DNA from: Mycolicibacterium madagascariense
GTDB taxonomy: Bacteria; Actinomycetota; Actinomycetes; Mycobacteriales; Mycobacteriaceae
Length of the DNA stretch: 64,000 nucleotides
Reading direction: 5' to 3'
Assembly (NCBI RefSeq): GCF_010729665.1
Contig: NZ_AP022610.1
Coordinates: 310,001 to 374,000, forward strand
Position numbers and translations under genes: made by a program. Numbering within the stretch: position 1 is the first letter of the stretch; every line of letters starts with the position of its first letter. Below the pieces are notes generated by a model. It ran no database searches. It was not told the DNA's origin and worked only from the letters and a program-made list of their open reading frames with translations. Below are positions 35,628-43,730 of the stretch, piece by piece.

Positions 35628-36784
35628 TGCTCTTCCTCCAGCACGCGGGTGGCGATCCGGAACGCGGTGTTGGCGTCGGGGACCCCGCAGTAGATGGCGG
35701 TCTGCATCAGCAACTCCTTGATCTCGTCGAGGGTGACCCCGTTGCGGCGCGCGGCGCGCAGGTGCATCGCGAGTTCCTCGTGGTGGCCGCGGGCGACGAG
35801 CGCGGTCAGCGTGATCAGCGACCGGCTGCGGCGGTCCAGGCCGGGTCGGGTCCAGATGGTGCCCCAGGCGTACTCGGTGATCATGCGCTGGAAGTCGGCG
35901 GTGAGGTCGGTGGTGGCGGCGATCGCCCGGTCGACGTGCGCGTCGCCGAGCACCGCACGGCGGACGGCCAGGCCCGCGTCGTGGACGGCGTCGGTGGTGG
36001 TGGGCCGCCCGCCCGGGATGCCGCAGTGCGCGGCGATGAGTTCGGCGACCCGCGTGGGCGCCTCGGCGGGCGCCAGGTGCCCGACGCCGTCGAGCACCTC
36101 GAGCCCACGGTTGCGCACGCCAGAGGCGATGCGCGCCAACGACTCCGGTGGGGTCGGCACGTCGGCGGCGCCCGCGACGGCCAACACGGGAGCGCCGATC
36201 TCCGGTAGCCGCGCGGTGACGTCGAAGGCCGCCAGGGCGTCGCAGACCTGGGCGTAACCCTCGGCGTCGGTGTCGCGCAGGGCGGCGAGCAGGGCCGCCG
36301 CCCGCTCGGGCTGACGGTCGGCGAAGCCGGGGGCGAACCAGCGCTGCACGGCGCCGCCGAGCAGTGCGGTCGTGCCCTCCGCGCGGACCGTGGCGGCGCG
36401 CTCGCGCCAGCCCGCCGCGTCTCCGATCGACGCTCCCGTGCACAGCAGGGTGGCCGTGCGCACGCGGTCCGGCGCATCCAGCAGCAGCTGCAGGCCGATG
36501 CAGCCGCCGACGGAATCACCGGCGTAGTGGAACGTGTCGGCGCCGAGGCGGTCGGCCAGCGCGAGCACCCCGGCGGCGAGGTCGGCGATGGTGACGGGCG
36601 CCCCGACGGGGCTGCGGCCGTGACCGGGCAGGTCGAACGCGACGACGCGCAGGTGCGCGCGCAGGTGCTGGGCCGCGCGGCTCCACAGCGTGTCGGCGGA
36701 CGTGCCGAGCGACGGCCCGAGCAGCAGCACGGGGGCGTCGGCCGGACCGCCGACGTCGGTGCCGACGAGGCGTGGGACAGTCAC
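35624..36784 (-). CDS. pcaL: Fused 3-oxoadipate enol-lactonase / 4-carboxymuconolactone decarboxylase
   Basis: 386 residues, two consecutive pathway enzymes in one chain. Residues 1 to about 255 are an alpha/beta-hydrolase (PcaD): VVAFDLPGHGRSPVG, Ser91 in YAGDSVGGCIGL, Asp in LAVAGAADVP and His in DGVGHLAP. From about 270 on is the carboxymuconolactone decarboxylase (PcaC): YAWGTIWTRPGLDRRSRSLI and GVTLDEIKELLMQTAIYCGV. Such PcaL fusions are typical of actinobacteria. The fusion produces 3-oxoadipate from 4-carboxymuconolactone. GTG 36784 overlaps the pcaB stop by 4 bp. Confidence 0.9.
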   Translation of the reverse strand: MTVPRLVGTDVGGPADAPVLLLGPSLGTSADTLWSRAAQHLRAHLRVVAFDLPGHGRSPVGAPVTIADLAAGVLALADRLGADTFHYAGDSVGGCIGLQLLLDAPDRVRTATLLCTGASIGDAAGWRERAATVRAEGTTALLGGAVQRWFAPGFADRQPERAAALLAALRDTDAEGYAQVCDALAAFDVTARLPEIGAPVLAVAGAADVPTPPESLARIASGVRNRGLEVLDGVGHLAPAEAPTRVAELIAAHCGIPGGRPTTTDAVHDAGLAVRRAVLGDAHVDRAIAATTDLTADFQRMITEYAWGTIWTRPGLDRRSRSLITLTALVARGHHEELAMHLRAARRNGVTLDEIKELLMQTAIYCGVPDANTAFRIATRVLEEEQ

Positions 36785-37986
36785 GAGGGATCCTTTCGGT
36801 AGCGGCTGGCACGGTCGAGCGCCGCAGCGACGACGAGGTCGGCGGCGCCGAGGTAGGACGACTCTGGTTCGCGACCAACCAGTTTCGCCATCGTGGACTG
36901 TTCGGCGCGCAGGTCGGCCGCCGCGGCGAGGTTGGCGGCCGCGCGGTCGGCGTCGACCCGCAGCCCGGTCACCAGCGCGGTGGCGTGTGCGGCGGCGACG
37001 ACGGTGCGGCGCGCGAGGGTGCGCACGGTGGCCCACTCGGCGTGCCAGGCGCCGTCGGCGCGCTCGTCCACGGTGAGCGCCGCGGCCGTGTGCAGGGTGG
37101 CGGCCAGCGGGGCGGCGGTCAGCGCGGTCCGCCGAAGCAGGACCGCCGCGACGGGATTGTGCTTGTGCGGCATGGTCGAGGATCCGCCCCCGGTCCCCTC
37201 GACGAACTCGCCGATCTCGCTCCTGCTGCCCGTGGCGACGTCGGTGGCGAGGTGCCCCCAGGCGTCGCAGAGCCCGACCAGCAGGTCGCCGATGCGGGTC
37301 AGCGGCGCGCGCGTGGTGTGCCACGGCAGCGCCGGGGCCAACCCCAGCGCGACGGCCACGGTGTCGCTCAGCGCGACCGCGCCCTCGACCGAACCGGCCA
37401 GCTCGACGATCGCGGCCAGCGTGCCGACCGCACCGCCGAGCTGGACGGGTAGCGAGTCACGAAGCCCGACAACGGGTGTCGCGGCGTCGAGCAGACCGGT
37501 CAGCCACGCGGCGACCCGGACTCCGACGGTGCTGGGCAGCGCGGGCTGAGTCAGGGTGCGGGCGAGCATCGGGGTGCCGCGGTGCGCGTCGGCTAATGCA
37601 GCCAGCGCGTCGACCTGTTCGGCGATCTGCTCGGCGAGGCGGTCGAGCGCGTCGCGCAGGCACAGCATCAGTGCAGTGTCGACGACGTCCTGACTGGTCA
37701 GCCCGCGGTGGATCCAGCGCGACGTCGGTTCGGCCGTGCGCTCGCGCAGCAACGCGACCAGGGCCGAGACGGGGTTGCCATCGGAATCCGCCTGGCGCGC
37801 AGGGGTTTCCCCGTCATCGTCGTCCACCAGGCCGGTCAGGGTAACCCGCGCCGCGGCCGGTGCGATGCCCCCGTCGACGAGGGCGTCGAGCCACGCCTGC
37901 TCGACGGCCAGCATCGCGCGCAGGAAGGCGCGGTCGCTCATCAGCTCACCGGCGAGGTGGTCCCCCGGCCAGAACAGGTCGGTCAC
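36781..37986 (-). CDS. pcaB: 3-carboxy-cis,cis-muconate cycloisomerase
   Basis: 401 residues of the fumarase/aspartase superfamily. The signature GGGSSTMPHKHNPVAAVLLR is intact, with HRGLTSQDVVDTALMLCLRD upstream and TLTQPALPSTVGVRVAAWL-type substrate regions. It lactonises 3-carboxy-cis,cis-muconate, the product of PcaGH, to 4-carboxymuconolactone. GTG 37986 (VTDLFWPGDHLAGELMSD) overlaps the pcaG stop by 4 bp. Slightly shorter than many PcaB proteins (about 450 residues), but complete at both ends. Confidence 0.9.
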   Translation of the reverse strand: MTDLFWPGDHLAGELMSDRAFLRAMLAVEQAWLDALVDGGIAPAAARVTLTGLVDDDDGETPARQADSDGNPVSALVALLRERTAEPTSRWIHRGLTSQDVVDTALMLCLRDALDRLAEQIAEQVDALAALADAHRGTPMLARTLTQPALPSTVGVRVAAWLTGLLDAATPVVGLRDSLPVQLGGAVGTLAAIVELAGSVEGAVALSDTVAVALGLAPALPWHTTRAPLTRIGDLLVGLCDAWGHLATDVATGSRSEIGEFVEGTGGGSSTMPHKHNPVAAVLLRRTALTAAPLAATLHTAAALTVDERADGAWHAEWATVRTLARRTVVAAAHATALVTGLRVDADRAAANLAAAADLRAEQSTMAKLVGREPESSYLGAADLVVAAALDRASRYRKDPS

Positions 37987-38543
37987 GGGCGGTGGCCGGG
38001 GTAGCGCAGGAACACGGTCTCCCGGTCGCCCTGCAGGGCGATGTCGAATCGCAGCCCGCGGTCGTCGGGCACCGCGACGAGGGTATCGCGACGGTCGGCG
38101 GGCAGCGATGCCAGCAGCGGGTCGTTGGCGAGCTGGGCGCCGGGTACGTAGACGCGGGTGAACAGGCGGTTCAGCAGGCCCCGGGCGAAGACGACCATCG
38201 CAATGAACGGTGCCGCATCGGGTTTCGACGGTCCGGGCAGCACGGTCGAGAAGGAGTATCGGCCCTCGCCATCGGTGGCGGCGCGACCCCACCCTGTGAA
38301 GGTCCAGCCGTCGCGGCGCAGCCCACCGGTCGCGGTCGGGACGCGGCCGTCGGCGTCGGCCTGCCAGATCTCCAGCAGCGCATCGGGAACGGGGTGACCC
38401 GCACCGTCGGTGACCACGCCGTGCAGCCGGATCGCGCCGGGTGAGCCGGGCGGGACCAACTCGCTGCCCCGCTCGTAGGGCAGGGCGTACCCGAAGAACG
38501 GGCCGACGGTCTGGCCGGGGGTCGCGGTGAGCACGGTGTTCAC
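37983..38543 (-). CDS. pcaG: Protocatechuate 3,4-dioxygenase, alpha subunit
   Basis: 186 residues. The N-terminus has TATPGQTVGPFFGYALPYE, the core GHPVPDALLEIWQADADGRV is the intradiol dioxygenase signature, and FIAMVVFARGLLNRLFTRVY follows. The iron ligands are contributed by the beta subunit; as expected, the alpha chain lacks the second ligand pair. GTG 38543 overlaps the pcaH stop by 4 bp. With PcaH it cleaves protocatechuate between the two hydroxyls. Confidence 0.92.
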   Translation of the reverse strand: MNTVLTATPGQTVGPFFGYALPYERGSELVPPGSPGAIRLHGVVTDGAGHPVPDALLEIWQADADGRVPTATGGLRRDGWTFTGWGRAATDGEGRYSFSTVLPGPSKPDAAPFIAMVVFARGLLNRLFTRVYVPGAQLANDPLLASLPADRRDTLVAVPDDRGLRFDIALQGDRETVFLRYPGHRP

Positions 38544-39319
38544 GAATCCTCCATGGGGGTGCGGGCAGAACCGGTCAGCACGACGTCCCACCGGTATCCG
38601 GTGGCCCACTCGTGGGTCGTGACGTCGTGGTCGTAGGTGGCGACCAGGCGGTCGCGCGCCTTCTGATCGGTGATCGACTGGTAGATCGGATCGAGCGCGA
38701 AGAGCGGGTCGCCGGGGAAGTACATCTGGGTGACCATCCGCTGGGTGAATTCCGTTCCGAACAGCGAGAAGTGGATGTGTGCGGGCCGCCAGGCATTGTG
38801 GTGGTTCTTCCACGGATACGGGCCGGGTTTGATCGTCGTGAACCGGTAGTACCCGTCGTCGTCGGTCAGGCACCGTCCGACGCCGGTGAAGTTCGGGTCG
38901 AGGGGGGCGGGGTGTTGGTCACGTTGATGGATGTAGCGACCCGCGGCGTTGGCCTGCCAGATCTCGACGAGCTGTCCGCGCACCGGCCTGCCGTCGCCGT
39001 CGACGACCCGTCCGGTGACCACCATCCGCTCGCCGATCGGGGAGCCCGCGTGCGCGATGGTGAGGTCGGACTCCAGTGCGTCGACGTCGCGCCTGCCGAA
39101 GCAGGGCGTCCAGAGCTCGATGCCCTCGGGGTCGGTGGGCTGGAGGTCCTTCGTCGGGTGGCGCAGCAGGCTGCTGCGGTACGGCGGGTAGTCCAGCCGG
39201 GGCTGCGTCTCCTCGACGCCGGCGCGCTGATAGGCGGTTTCGGCCGCGGCGATCTCGGCGCTGACGTCCGCCTGGCTGGCCAGGGCGCTGTCGGACGAGG
39301 TGGTGGTGGCTGGCGTCAT
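38540..39319 (-). CDS. pcaH: Protocatechuate 3,4-dioxygenase, beta subunit
   Basis: 259 residues. All four non-haem Fe(III) ligands can be placed: Tyr129 (GRYIHQ), Tyr168 (GPYPWKNHH), His181 and His183 (AHIHFSLFG). Their spacing of 39, 13 and 2 residues equals that of the Pseudomonas enzyme. The N-terminal domain has LDYPPYRSSLLRHPTKDL. It is the first gene of the six-gene pca operon pcaHGBLIJ. ATG 39319 faces the divergent IclR regulator across 79 bp containing the TTCCGCTGAGCGGAA palindrome, a likely operator. Confidence 0.94.
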   Translation of the reverse strand: MTPATTTSSDSALASQADVSAEIAAAETAYQRAGVEETQPRLDYPPYRSSLLRHPTKDLQPTDPEGIELWTPCFGRRDVDALESDLTIAHAGSPIGERMVVTGRVVDGDGRPVRGQLVEIWQANAAGRYIHQRDQHPAPLDPNFTGVGRCLTDDDGYYRFTTIKPGPYPWKNHHNAWRPAHIHFSLFGTEFTQRMVTQMYFPGDPLFALDPIYQSITDQKARDRLVATYDHDVTTHEWATGYRWDVVLTGSARTPMEDS

Positions 39320-39362
39320 GACTCGAGGCTAGGGCCGGCCGACGTGGTGCGGAACACACGGC

Positions 39363-39377
39363 TTCCGCTGAGCGGAA
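39363..39377. promoter_or_regulatory. Palindrome TTCCGCTGAGCGGAA, candidate IclR operator at pcaH/iclR promoter
   Basis: A perfect 15-bp palindrome (arms TTCCGC/GCGGAA, spacer TGA) in the middle of the 79-bp divergent region. An almost identical sequence, including the preceding CGGC, occurs upstream of pobA at 41381-41395. Sharing between the two aromatic promoters on either side of an IclR gene makes it the likely binding site of that regulator. Confidence 0.6.
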
Positions 39378-39398
39378 GGGCCATGCGATAGTGGCACG

Positions 39399-40172
39399 GT
39401 GTCAGGCAACGCGACCACACCGGGTGCCACCGTGACGTCGAAGGCGTTGGCGCTCCTTGGTGCGTTCGACGCCGGCCACCGTCGGCTCACCCTGACCGAG
39501 ATGGCGCGCCGGGCCGTCGTTCCTGTGCCCACCGCACACCGCCTGATCGGCGAGCTGCTGGAGTGGGGCGCGGTGTGGCGGGAACCCAACGGGCAGTACG
39601 TGATTGGTCAACGGCTATGGGACCTCGGCCTGCTCGCCCCCGTGCACACCGGCCTGCGCGAACTGGCGTCGCCGTTCCTGCACGACATCTACGGCGCCAC
39701 GCTGGCGACCGTGCACCTGGCCGTGCGCGACGGGGTCGAGGTGCTCTACCTCGACCGGTTGTCCGGGCACGCGTCGGTGCCCGTCGTCAGCCAGATCGGA
39801 TCGCGGCTGCCGCTGCATGCCACGGGTGTCGGCAAGGTGCTGCTGGCCCACGCCCCCGACGCCGTCCAGCGCCAGGCCTTCACCATGCTGACGCGGGTCA
39901 CGCCCTACACCGTCGTGCATGCCGGGGTGCTCGGCGAGCAGTTGCGGCGGGTCCGTCGCGACGGGTACGCCGCGACCCAGGAGGAGATGACGCTCGGCGC
40001 GTGTTCGGTTGCGGTGCCGGTGTTCTCGGAGGACGACGACGTCGTTGCGGCGCTCGGAATGGTGGTCCCGTCCCTGCGCCGCGACAAGCAGCGGCTCGTC
40101 ACCGCACTGCAGGTCGCGGCTCGCGGCGTGACGCGCACCCTGGCCGCCCGCGACCGCGCCTCACAGGTCTAG
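39399..40172 (+). CDS. IclR-family regulator of protocatechuate/4-hydroxybenzoate genes
   Basis: 257 residues. The winged-helix domain (about 10-75) includes TLTEMARRAVVPVPTAHRLIGE; the C-terminal effector domain (about 80-250) includes HLAVRDGVEVLYLDRLSGHA and LPLHATGVGKVLLAHAPDAV. The family includes PcaR, PcaU and PobR, which respond to 3-oxoadipate, protocatechuate or 4-hydroxybenzoate. It sits between pcaH (divergent) and pobA (convergent, 12-bp overlap). A shared palindrome at both promoters supports control of both units. Whether it activates or represses is not visible. Confidence 0.88.
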   Translation: MSGNATTPGATVTSKALALLGAFDAGHRRLTLTEMARRAVVPVPTAHRLIGELLEWGAVWREPNGQYVIGQRLWDLGLLAPVHTGLRELASPFLHDIYGATLATVHLAVRDGVEVLYLDRLSGHASVPVVSQIGSRLPLHATGVGKVLLAHAPDAVQRQAFTMLTRVTPYTVVHAGVLGEQLRRVRRDGYAATQEEMTLGACSVAVPVFSEDDDVVAALGMVVPSLRRDKQRLVTALQVAARGVTRTLAARDRASQV

Positions 40173-41336
40173 CGGCAACCCGGCGTAGTTCTCGGCCAGC
40201 CCGGTCGCACCCGCGGTGCTGCTGAAGAGCCAACGCAGCTGCGACATTTGGAGCTGTGCGTCGAACGGGTCGCCCGAGGTGTGCAGCATGCTGGTCATCC
40301 ACCAGGAGAAGTGCGTACAGCGCCACACCCGGCGCAGCGCGGTCTCCGAGTAGGCGTCCGCGGGTCCTGCGTCGCCGTCGACGAGCAGGGCGGCCAGCGC
40401 GCGGGCCAGCAGCGCCACGTCGGCGACCGCGAGGTTGAGGCCCTTGGCCCCGGTGGGCGGCACGATATGCGCGGCGTCGCCGGCCAGGAACAGCCGGCCG
40501 TGGCGCATCGGACTCTGCACGAAGCTACGCATCGGCAGGACGGCGGCCTCGGTGATCGGACCCGCCGCGAGCTCCCAACCGGTGTGGCCGAGCCGCGTCG
40601 ACAGTGCCTCCCAGATGCGGTCGTGCGACCACTCGTCGACGCGGGTGCCGTTGGGCACCTGGAGGTAGAGCCTGCTGACCTGCGCCGAGCGCATCGAGTG
40701 CATCGCGAACCCGTCGGGATGCCAGGCGTAGATCAGCTCGTCGGTCGACGGTGGCACCGACGCCAGGACGCCCAGCCACGAATACGGGTAGGTCCGCTCC
40801 CAGACGCTCGTGACCGCGGCCGGAATGGCGGCCCGGCTGGGTCCGAACGACCCGTCGCAGCCGGCCACCGCGTCGGCCTCGAGCGTGCGCTGCACGCCGT
40901 CGGCGTCGGTGAACCGCACCGTCGGCCGGTCGGTCGTCAGGTCGTCGAGTTCGACGTCGGCGACGCCGTAGTAGACCGCCTGCCCGGCGCGCGTCCTGGC
41001 CGCCACCAGATCCTTCTGCACCTCGGTCTGCCCGTACACCCAGACCTGGCGCCCGACGAGGTCGACGAAGTCGAGGTGATGACGCTCCTGCGGGGTCTGC
41101 AGGTAGATCCCGCGGTGGGGCAGTCCTTCGGCGTCGAGCCGGTCCCCGAGTCCGACCGACCGCAGCAGTTCGACCGTGGAGTGTTCGAGGATGCCCGCCC
41201 TGATCCTGGCGAGAACGTATGCCTGCGAACGGGTCTCGACGATCACCGACTCGATGCCGTGCGCGTCGAGCAGGTGGGCGAGCAGCATTCCGGCCGGGCC
41301 GGCTCCGACGATGGCGACACGGGTCCGCTGGCGCAT
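40161..41336 (-). CDS. pobA: 4-hydroxybenzoate 3-monooxygenase
   Basis: 391 residues, group A flavin hydroxylase. FAD-binding RVAIVGAGPAGMLLAHLLDA, the DG motif AGCDGSFGPSRAAIP and the GD motif RLFLAGDAAHIVPPTGAKGL are all present, with RAGILEHSTVELLRSVGLGD and HTGWELAAG-type regions matching PobA length and order. It hydroxylates 4-hydroxybenzoate to protocatechuate with NAD(P)H and O2, feeding pcaHG. ATG 41336 is chosen over the longer frame because MRQRTRVAIVGAG matches the family start. A TTCCGCTGAGTGGAA site lies 45 bp upstream. Confidence 0.9.
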   Translation of the reverse strand: MRQRTRVAIVGAGPAGMLLAHLLDAHGIESVIVETRSQAYVLARIRAGILEHSTVELLRSVGLGDRLDAEGLPHRGIYLQTPQERHHLDFVDLVGRQVWVYGQTEVQKDLVAARTRAGQAVYYGVADVELDDLTTDRPTVRFTDADGVQRTLEADAVAGCDGSFGPSRAAIPAAVTSVWERTYPYSWLGVLASVPPSTDELIYAWHPDGFAMHSMRSAQVSRLYLQVPNGTRVDEWSHDRIWEALSTRLGHTGWELAAGPITEAAVLPMRSFVQSPMRHGRLFLAGDAAHIVPPTGAKGLNLAVADVALLARALAALLVDGDAGPADAYSETALRRVWRCTHFSWWMTSMLHTSGDPFDAQLQMSQLRWLFSSTAGATGLAENYAGLPLDL

Positions 41337-41380
41337 GGCTGCAGTCAAGACCACCGGCGCGCGACAGCGATAGACGCGGC

Positions 41381-41395
41381 TTCCGCTGAGTGGAA
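41381..41395. promoter_or_regulatory. Palindrome TTCCGCTGAGTGGAA upstream of pobA, candidate IclR operator
   Basis: Differs from the site at 39363-39377 in a single base (T for C at position 12). It lies in the 61-bp gap between the transporter stop (41398) and the pobA start (41336), where a pobA promoter would be expected. Confidence 0.55.
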
Positions 41396-41397
41396 CC

Positions 41398-42741
41398 TCA
41401 GTGGTGGACGAGGTCCTGCGTCGCGGTCGGCGCGGTCTTGCCGAGCAGGACCGTCGGGACGCCGCTGGTCTCGCGGGCGGTCAGCGCCGCCGCGGCGGCG
41501 ATCACGCATACCACGGCGGTGAACACGCTGATGACGACCCAGCCGCCCTCGCGGACGCCGCCGAGGGCGGTGACGATCGTCGGCGCGAAGCCCGCCACCA
41601 GGAACCCGAGTTGGGTGCCGATCGCGACCCCCGAGAAGCGCACCTCGGTGCTGAACATCTCGTTGTAGAACGAGGGCCACACGGCGTTGGCGGCGCCGTA
41701 GCCCAGCGCGAAGGTCGCCACGGCGAGCACGAACGTCCACGTGTGGTCGGGGTTGCTCATCGACAGCATGTAGAACGGCATGAGCGCGGCCGAGGCCAGC
41801 GCGCCGTAGACGAAGACCGGCTTGCGGCCGATCCGGTCGGCGAGCATGCCGAACAGCGGCTGCGTGCCCAGGGCCACGACGTTGGCCACGACGACGAGCC
41901 ACAGCGTGATGTCCGCGGGCAGCCCGACCTTCTTGCCGTAGGCGATGGCCAGCGTGCCGAACACCGTGGACACCGCGGCGATGAACGCGCACACGATGAC
42001 CCGCAGCACGTCGCGCCAGTGGTCGCGCAGCAGCGGCTTGAGCGGCACGCGCGCCAGCGTGCCCGCGGCCTTGGCCTCCTCGAACTCCGGCGTCTCGTGC
42101 AGCTTGCGGCGGATGAAATAGGCGACGAGGACGACGATTGCGCTGAGCCAGAACGGAACTCGCCAACCCCACGCCAGTTCGGCGTCGTCGGACAGCGTGA
42201 CGAACGGGATCAGCACCAGCGAGGCGAGGATCAGACCGCCCTGGGTGCCGGTCAGCGTCCACGACGTGAAGAACGCGCGGCGGTGGTCGGGCGCGTGTTC
42301 CAATGTCAGCGAGCTGGCGCCCGCCTGCTCGCCGGCGGCCGAAAAGCCTTGCAGCAGACGGCAGAGCACCAACAGGCCGAGGCCGAGGTACCCGGCGGTG
42401 CCGTACGTCGGGAGACAGCCGATCGCGAAGGTCGACAGACCCATCAGGACGATCGTGAACATCAGCACGCGCTGGCGGCCGATGCGGTCGCCGAAGTGGC
42501 CGAGGACGAAAGCCCCGAAGGGACGCGCGAAGTAGGCGACGCCGAACGTCGCGAACGACATCACCAGTGCGCCCTCGCTACCGCCGGACGGGAAGAAGAC
42601 CCTTGGGAAGACGAGCGCGGCGGCCTGTCCGAACAGGAAGAAGTCGTAGTACTCGACGGCGCTGCCCATGAAGCTGGCCAGCGCGGCCCGGCGCGGCGTG
42701 CGCGCGGGACCCCCTGCTGCGACGGGGTGGGTGGCGGTCAT
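41398..42741 (-). CDS. MFS transporter of the metabolite:H+ symporter (MHS) type, probable aromatic/hydroaromatic acid uptake
   Basis: 447 residues with about 12 membrane spans. MHS-family features are SFMGSAVEYYDFFLFGQAAA at span 1, the loop FGHFGDRIGRQRVLMFTIV-type motif between spans 2 and 3 (GHFGDRIGRQR), QGFSAAGEQAGASSLTLEHA and FIRRKLHETPEF. ShiA (shikimate) and related dicarboxylate/aromatic acid carriers belong here. Context, between qsuD and pobA, suggests quinate, shikimate, 4-hydroxybenzoate or protocatechuate as cargo. ATG 42741 is 33 bp downstream of the qsuD stop. Confidence 0.82.
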   Translation of the reverse strand: MTATHPVAAGGPARTPRRAALASFMGSAVEYYDFFLFGQAAALVFPRVFFPSGGSEGALVMSFATFGVAYFARPFGAFVLGHFGDRIGRQRVLMFTIVLMGLSTFAIGCLPTYGTAGYLGLGLLVLCRLLQGFSAAGEQAGASSLTLEHAPDHRRAFFTSWTLTGTQGGLILASLVLIPFVTLSDDAELAWGWRVPFWLSAIVVLVAYFIRRKLHETPEFEEAKAAGTLARVPLKPLLRDHWRDVLRVIVCAFIAAVSTVFGTLAIAYGKKVGLPADITLWLVVVANVVALGTQPLFGMLADRIGRKPVFVYGALASAALMPFYMLSMSNPDHTWTFVLAVATFALGYGAANAVWPSFYNEMFSTEVRFSGVAIGTQLGFLVAGFAPTIVTALGGVREGGWVVISVFTAVVCVIAAAAALTARETSGVPTVLLGKTAPTATQDLVHH

Positions 42742-42774
42742 CTGCGGTCCTCCTGGTCTGGAAGCGGGGGTGAA

Positions 42775-43632
42775 TCAGCCGACGAGGCTGCGGAAGTGCC
42801 GTGACATCCTGGCGGCGTCCGCGGCGCGGCCGGTGATCAGTTCGAAGGCGGTGGTCGCCTGGTGGACGGCCATGTGTCCACCGTCGAGCGTGCGACAGCC
42901 GAGCCGGCGCGCCGCGGTGAGCAGGGCGGTGTCCAGCGGTCGGTACACGATGTCGGCGACCCAGAGCCCCGGGTGCAGCAGGCCCTCGTCGAGGGGTAGG
43001 CCGGGGTGTTCGGCCATCCCGGTGGGCGTGGCGTGCACGAGGCCGTCGGCCTGGGCCAGCAGGACGGCGAGCTTGTCGAAGGCCGACGCGTCGACGCGGG
43101 CGTTCGGATGCCGCGCGGACAGTTGACCCGCCAGCGCGGTCGCGCGGTCGACGTCGAGATCGACGACCACGAGGTGGTCGGTGCCGAGTTCGAGCAGGGC
43201 GTGCCCGACCGCCGCGCCCGCTCCGCCCGCGCCGAGCAGGACGACGTCGTCGGTGTCCGCCCCCGGCAGTCCCTCGGCGAATCCGGTGCCGAACCCGGGC
43301 GCATCGGTGTTGTAGCCGACCGTCCGGTCGGCCTCGAAGACGACGGTGTTGACCGCGCCGAGCGCGGCGGCCGCGGCGTCGACGGTGTCGAGGTGGGGGA
43401 TGACGAGTTGCTTGCAGGGGTGCGTGACGTTCAGTGCGTCATAGCCGAGGGCCCGCGCCCAGGTGAGGATCTCGCCGATGCGTTCGGGTGCGACGCCGAC
43501 GTCGTCCAGGTCGATGGTCCGGTACACGTAGTCGAGGCCGTGCGCCCGGCCCTCGGCCATGTGCAGCGCGGGCGTCAGGGACGGGCCGACGCCCGTGCCG
43601 ACGAGCCCGACGAGGAGGGGTCTGCCGCCCAT
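42775..43632 (-). CDS. qsuD: Quinate/shikimate 5-dehydrogenase (catabolic type)
   Basis: 285 residues of the shikimate dehydrogenase family. VGPSLTPALHMAEG and DALNVTHPCKQLVIPHLDTV replace the SxS and NVTxPxK of biosynthetic AroE in the way seen in corynebacterial QsuD, which oxidises quinate and shikimate. The NAD site is DDVVLLGAGGAGAAVGHALL, and catalytic Lys/Asp are in NVTHPCKQ and VGYNTDAPGFG. Together with qsuB it would route hydroaromatics to protocatechuate. A dehydroquinase gene (qsuC/aroD) is not visible here. ATG 43632 is preceded by a TetR-type operator at 43653. Confidence 0.85.
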   Translation of the reverse strand: MGGRPLLVGLVGTGVGPSLTPALHMAEGRAHGLDYVYRTIDLDDVGVAPERIGEILTWARALGYDALNVTHPCKQLVIPHLDTVDAAAAALGAVNTVVFEADRTVGYNTDAPGFGTGFAEGLPGADTDDVVLLGAGGAGAAVGHALLELGTDHLVVVDLDVDRATALAGQLSARHPNARVDASAFDKLAVLLAQADGLVHATPTGMAEHPGLPLDEGLLHPGLWVADIVYRPLDTALLTAARRLGCRTLDGGHMAVHQATTAFELITGRAADAARMSRHFRSLVG

Positions 43633-43652
43633 GCCGTCCGCCTTCCGTCTAT

Positions 43653-43666
43653 GTACTAACTAGTAC
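43653..43666. promoter_or_regulatory. TetR-type operator upstream of qsuD (GTACTA-AC-TAGTAC)
   Basis: Perfect 6-bp inverted arms with a 2-bp spacer, 21 bp upstream of the qsuD start codon, in an otherwise GC-rich gap. The left half-site TGTACTAA (43652-43659) matches the half-sites of the longer palindrome at 44421-44448 on the other side of the TetR gene. Confidence 0.55.
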
Positions 43667-43730
43667 GTACGGAAGAGTAGACCAGTGTGGCGTGCGTCTC
43701 GTCAAGACGCGGAGGTGAGCCGGATCTCGT

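Noticed and set aside
42775..43632. Calling the shikimate dehydrogenase homologue biosynthetic AroE.
   Set aside because: SLTPALH and NVTHPCKQ match catabolic QsuD-type enzymes, and it lies in a degradative island next to qsuB and a transporter.
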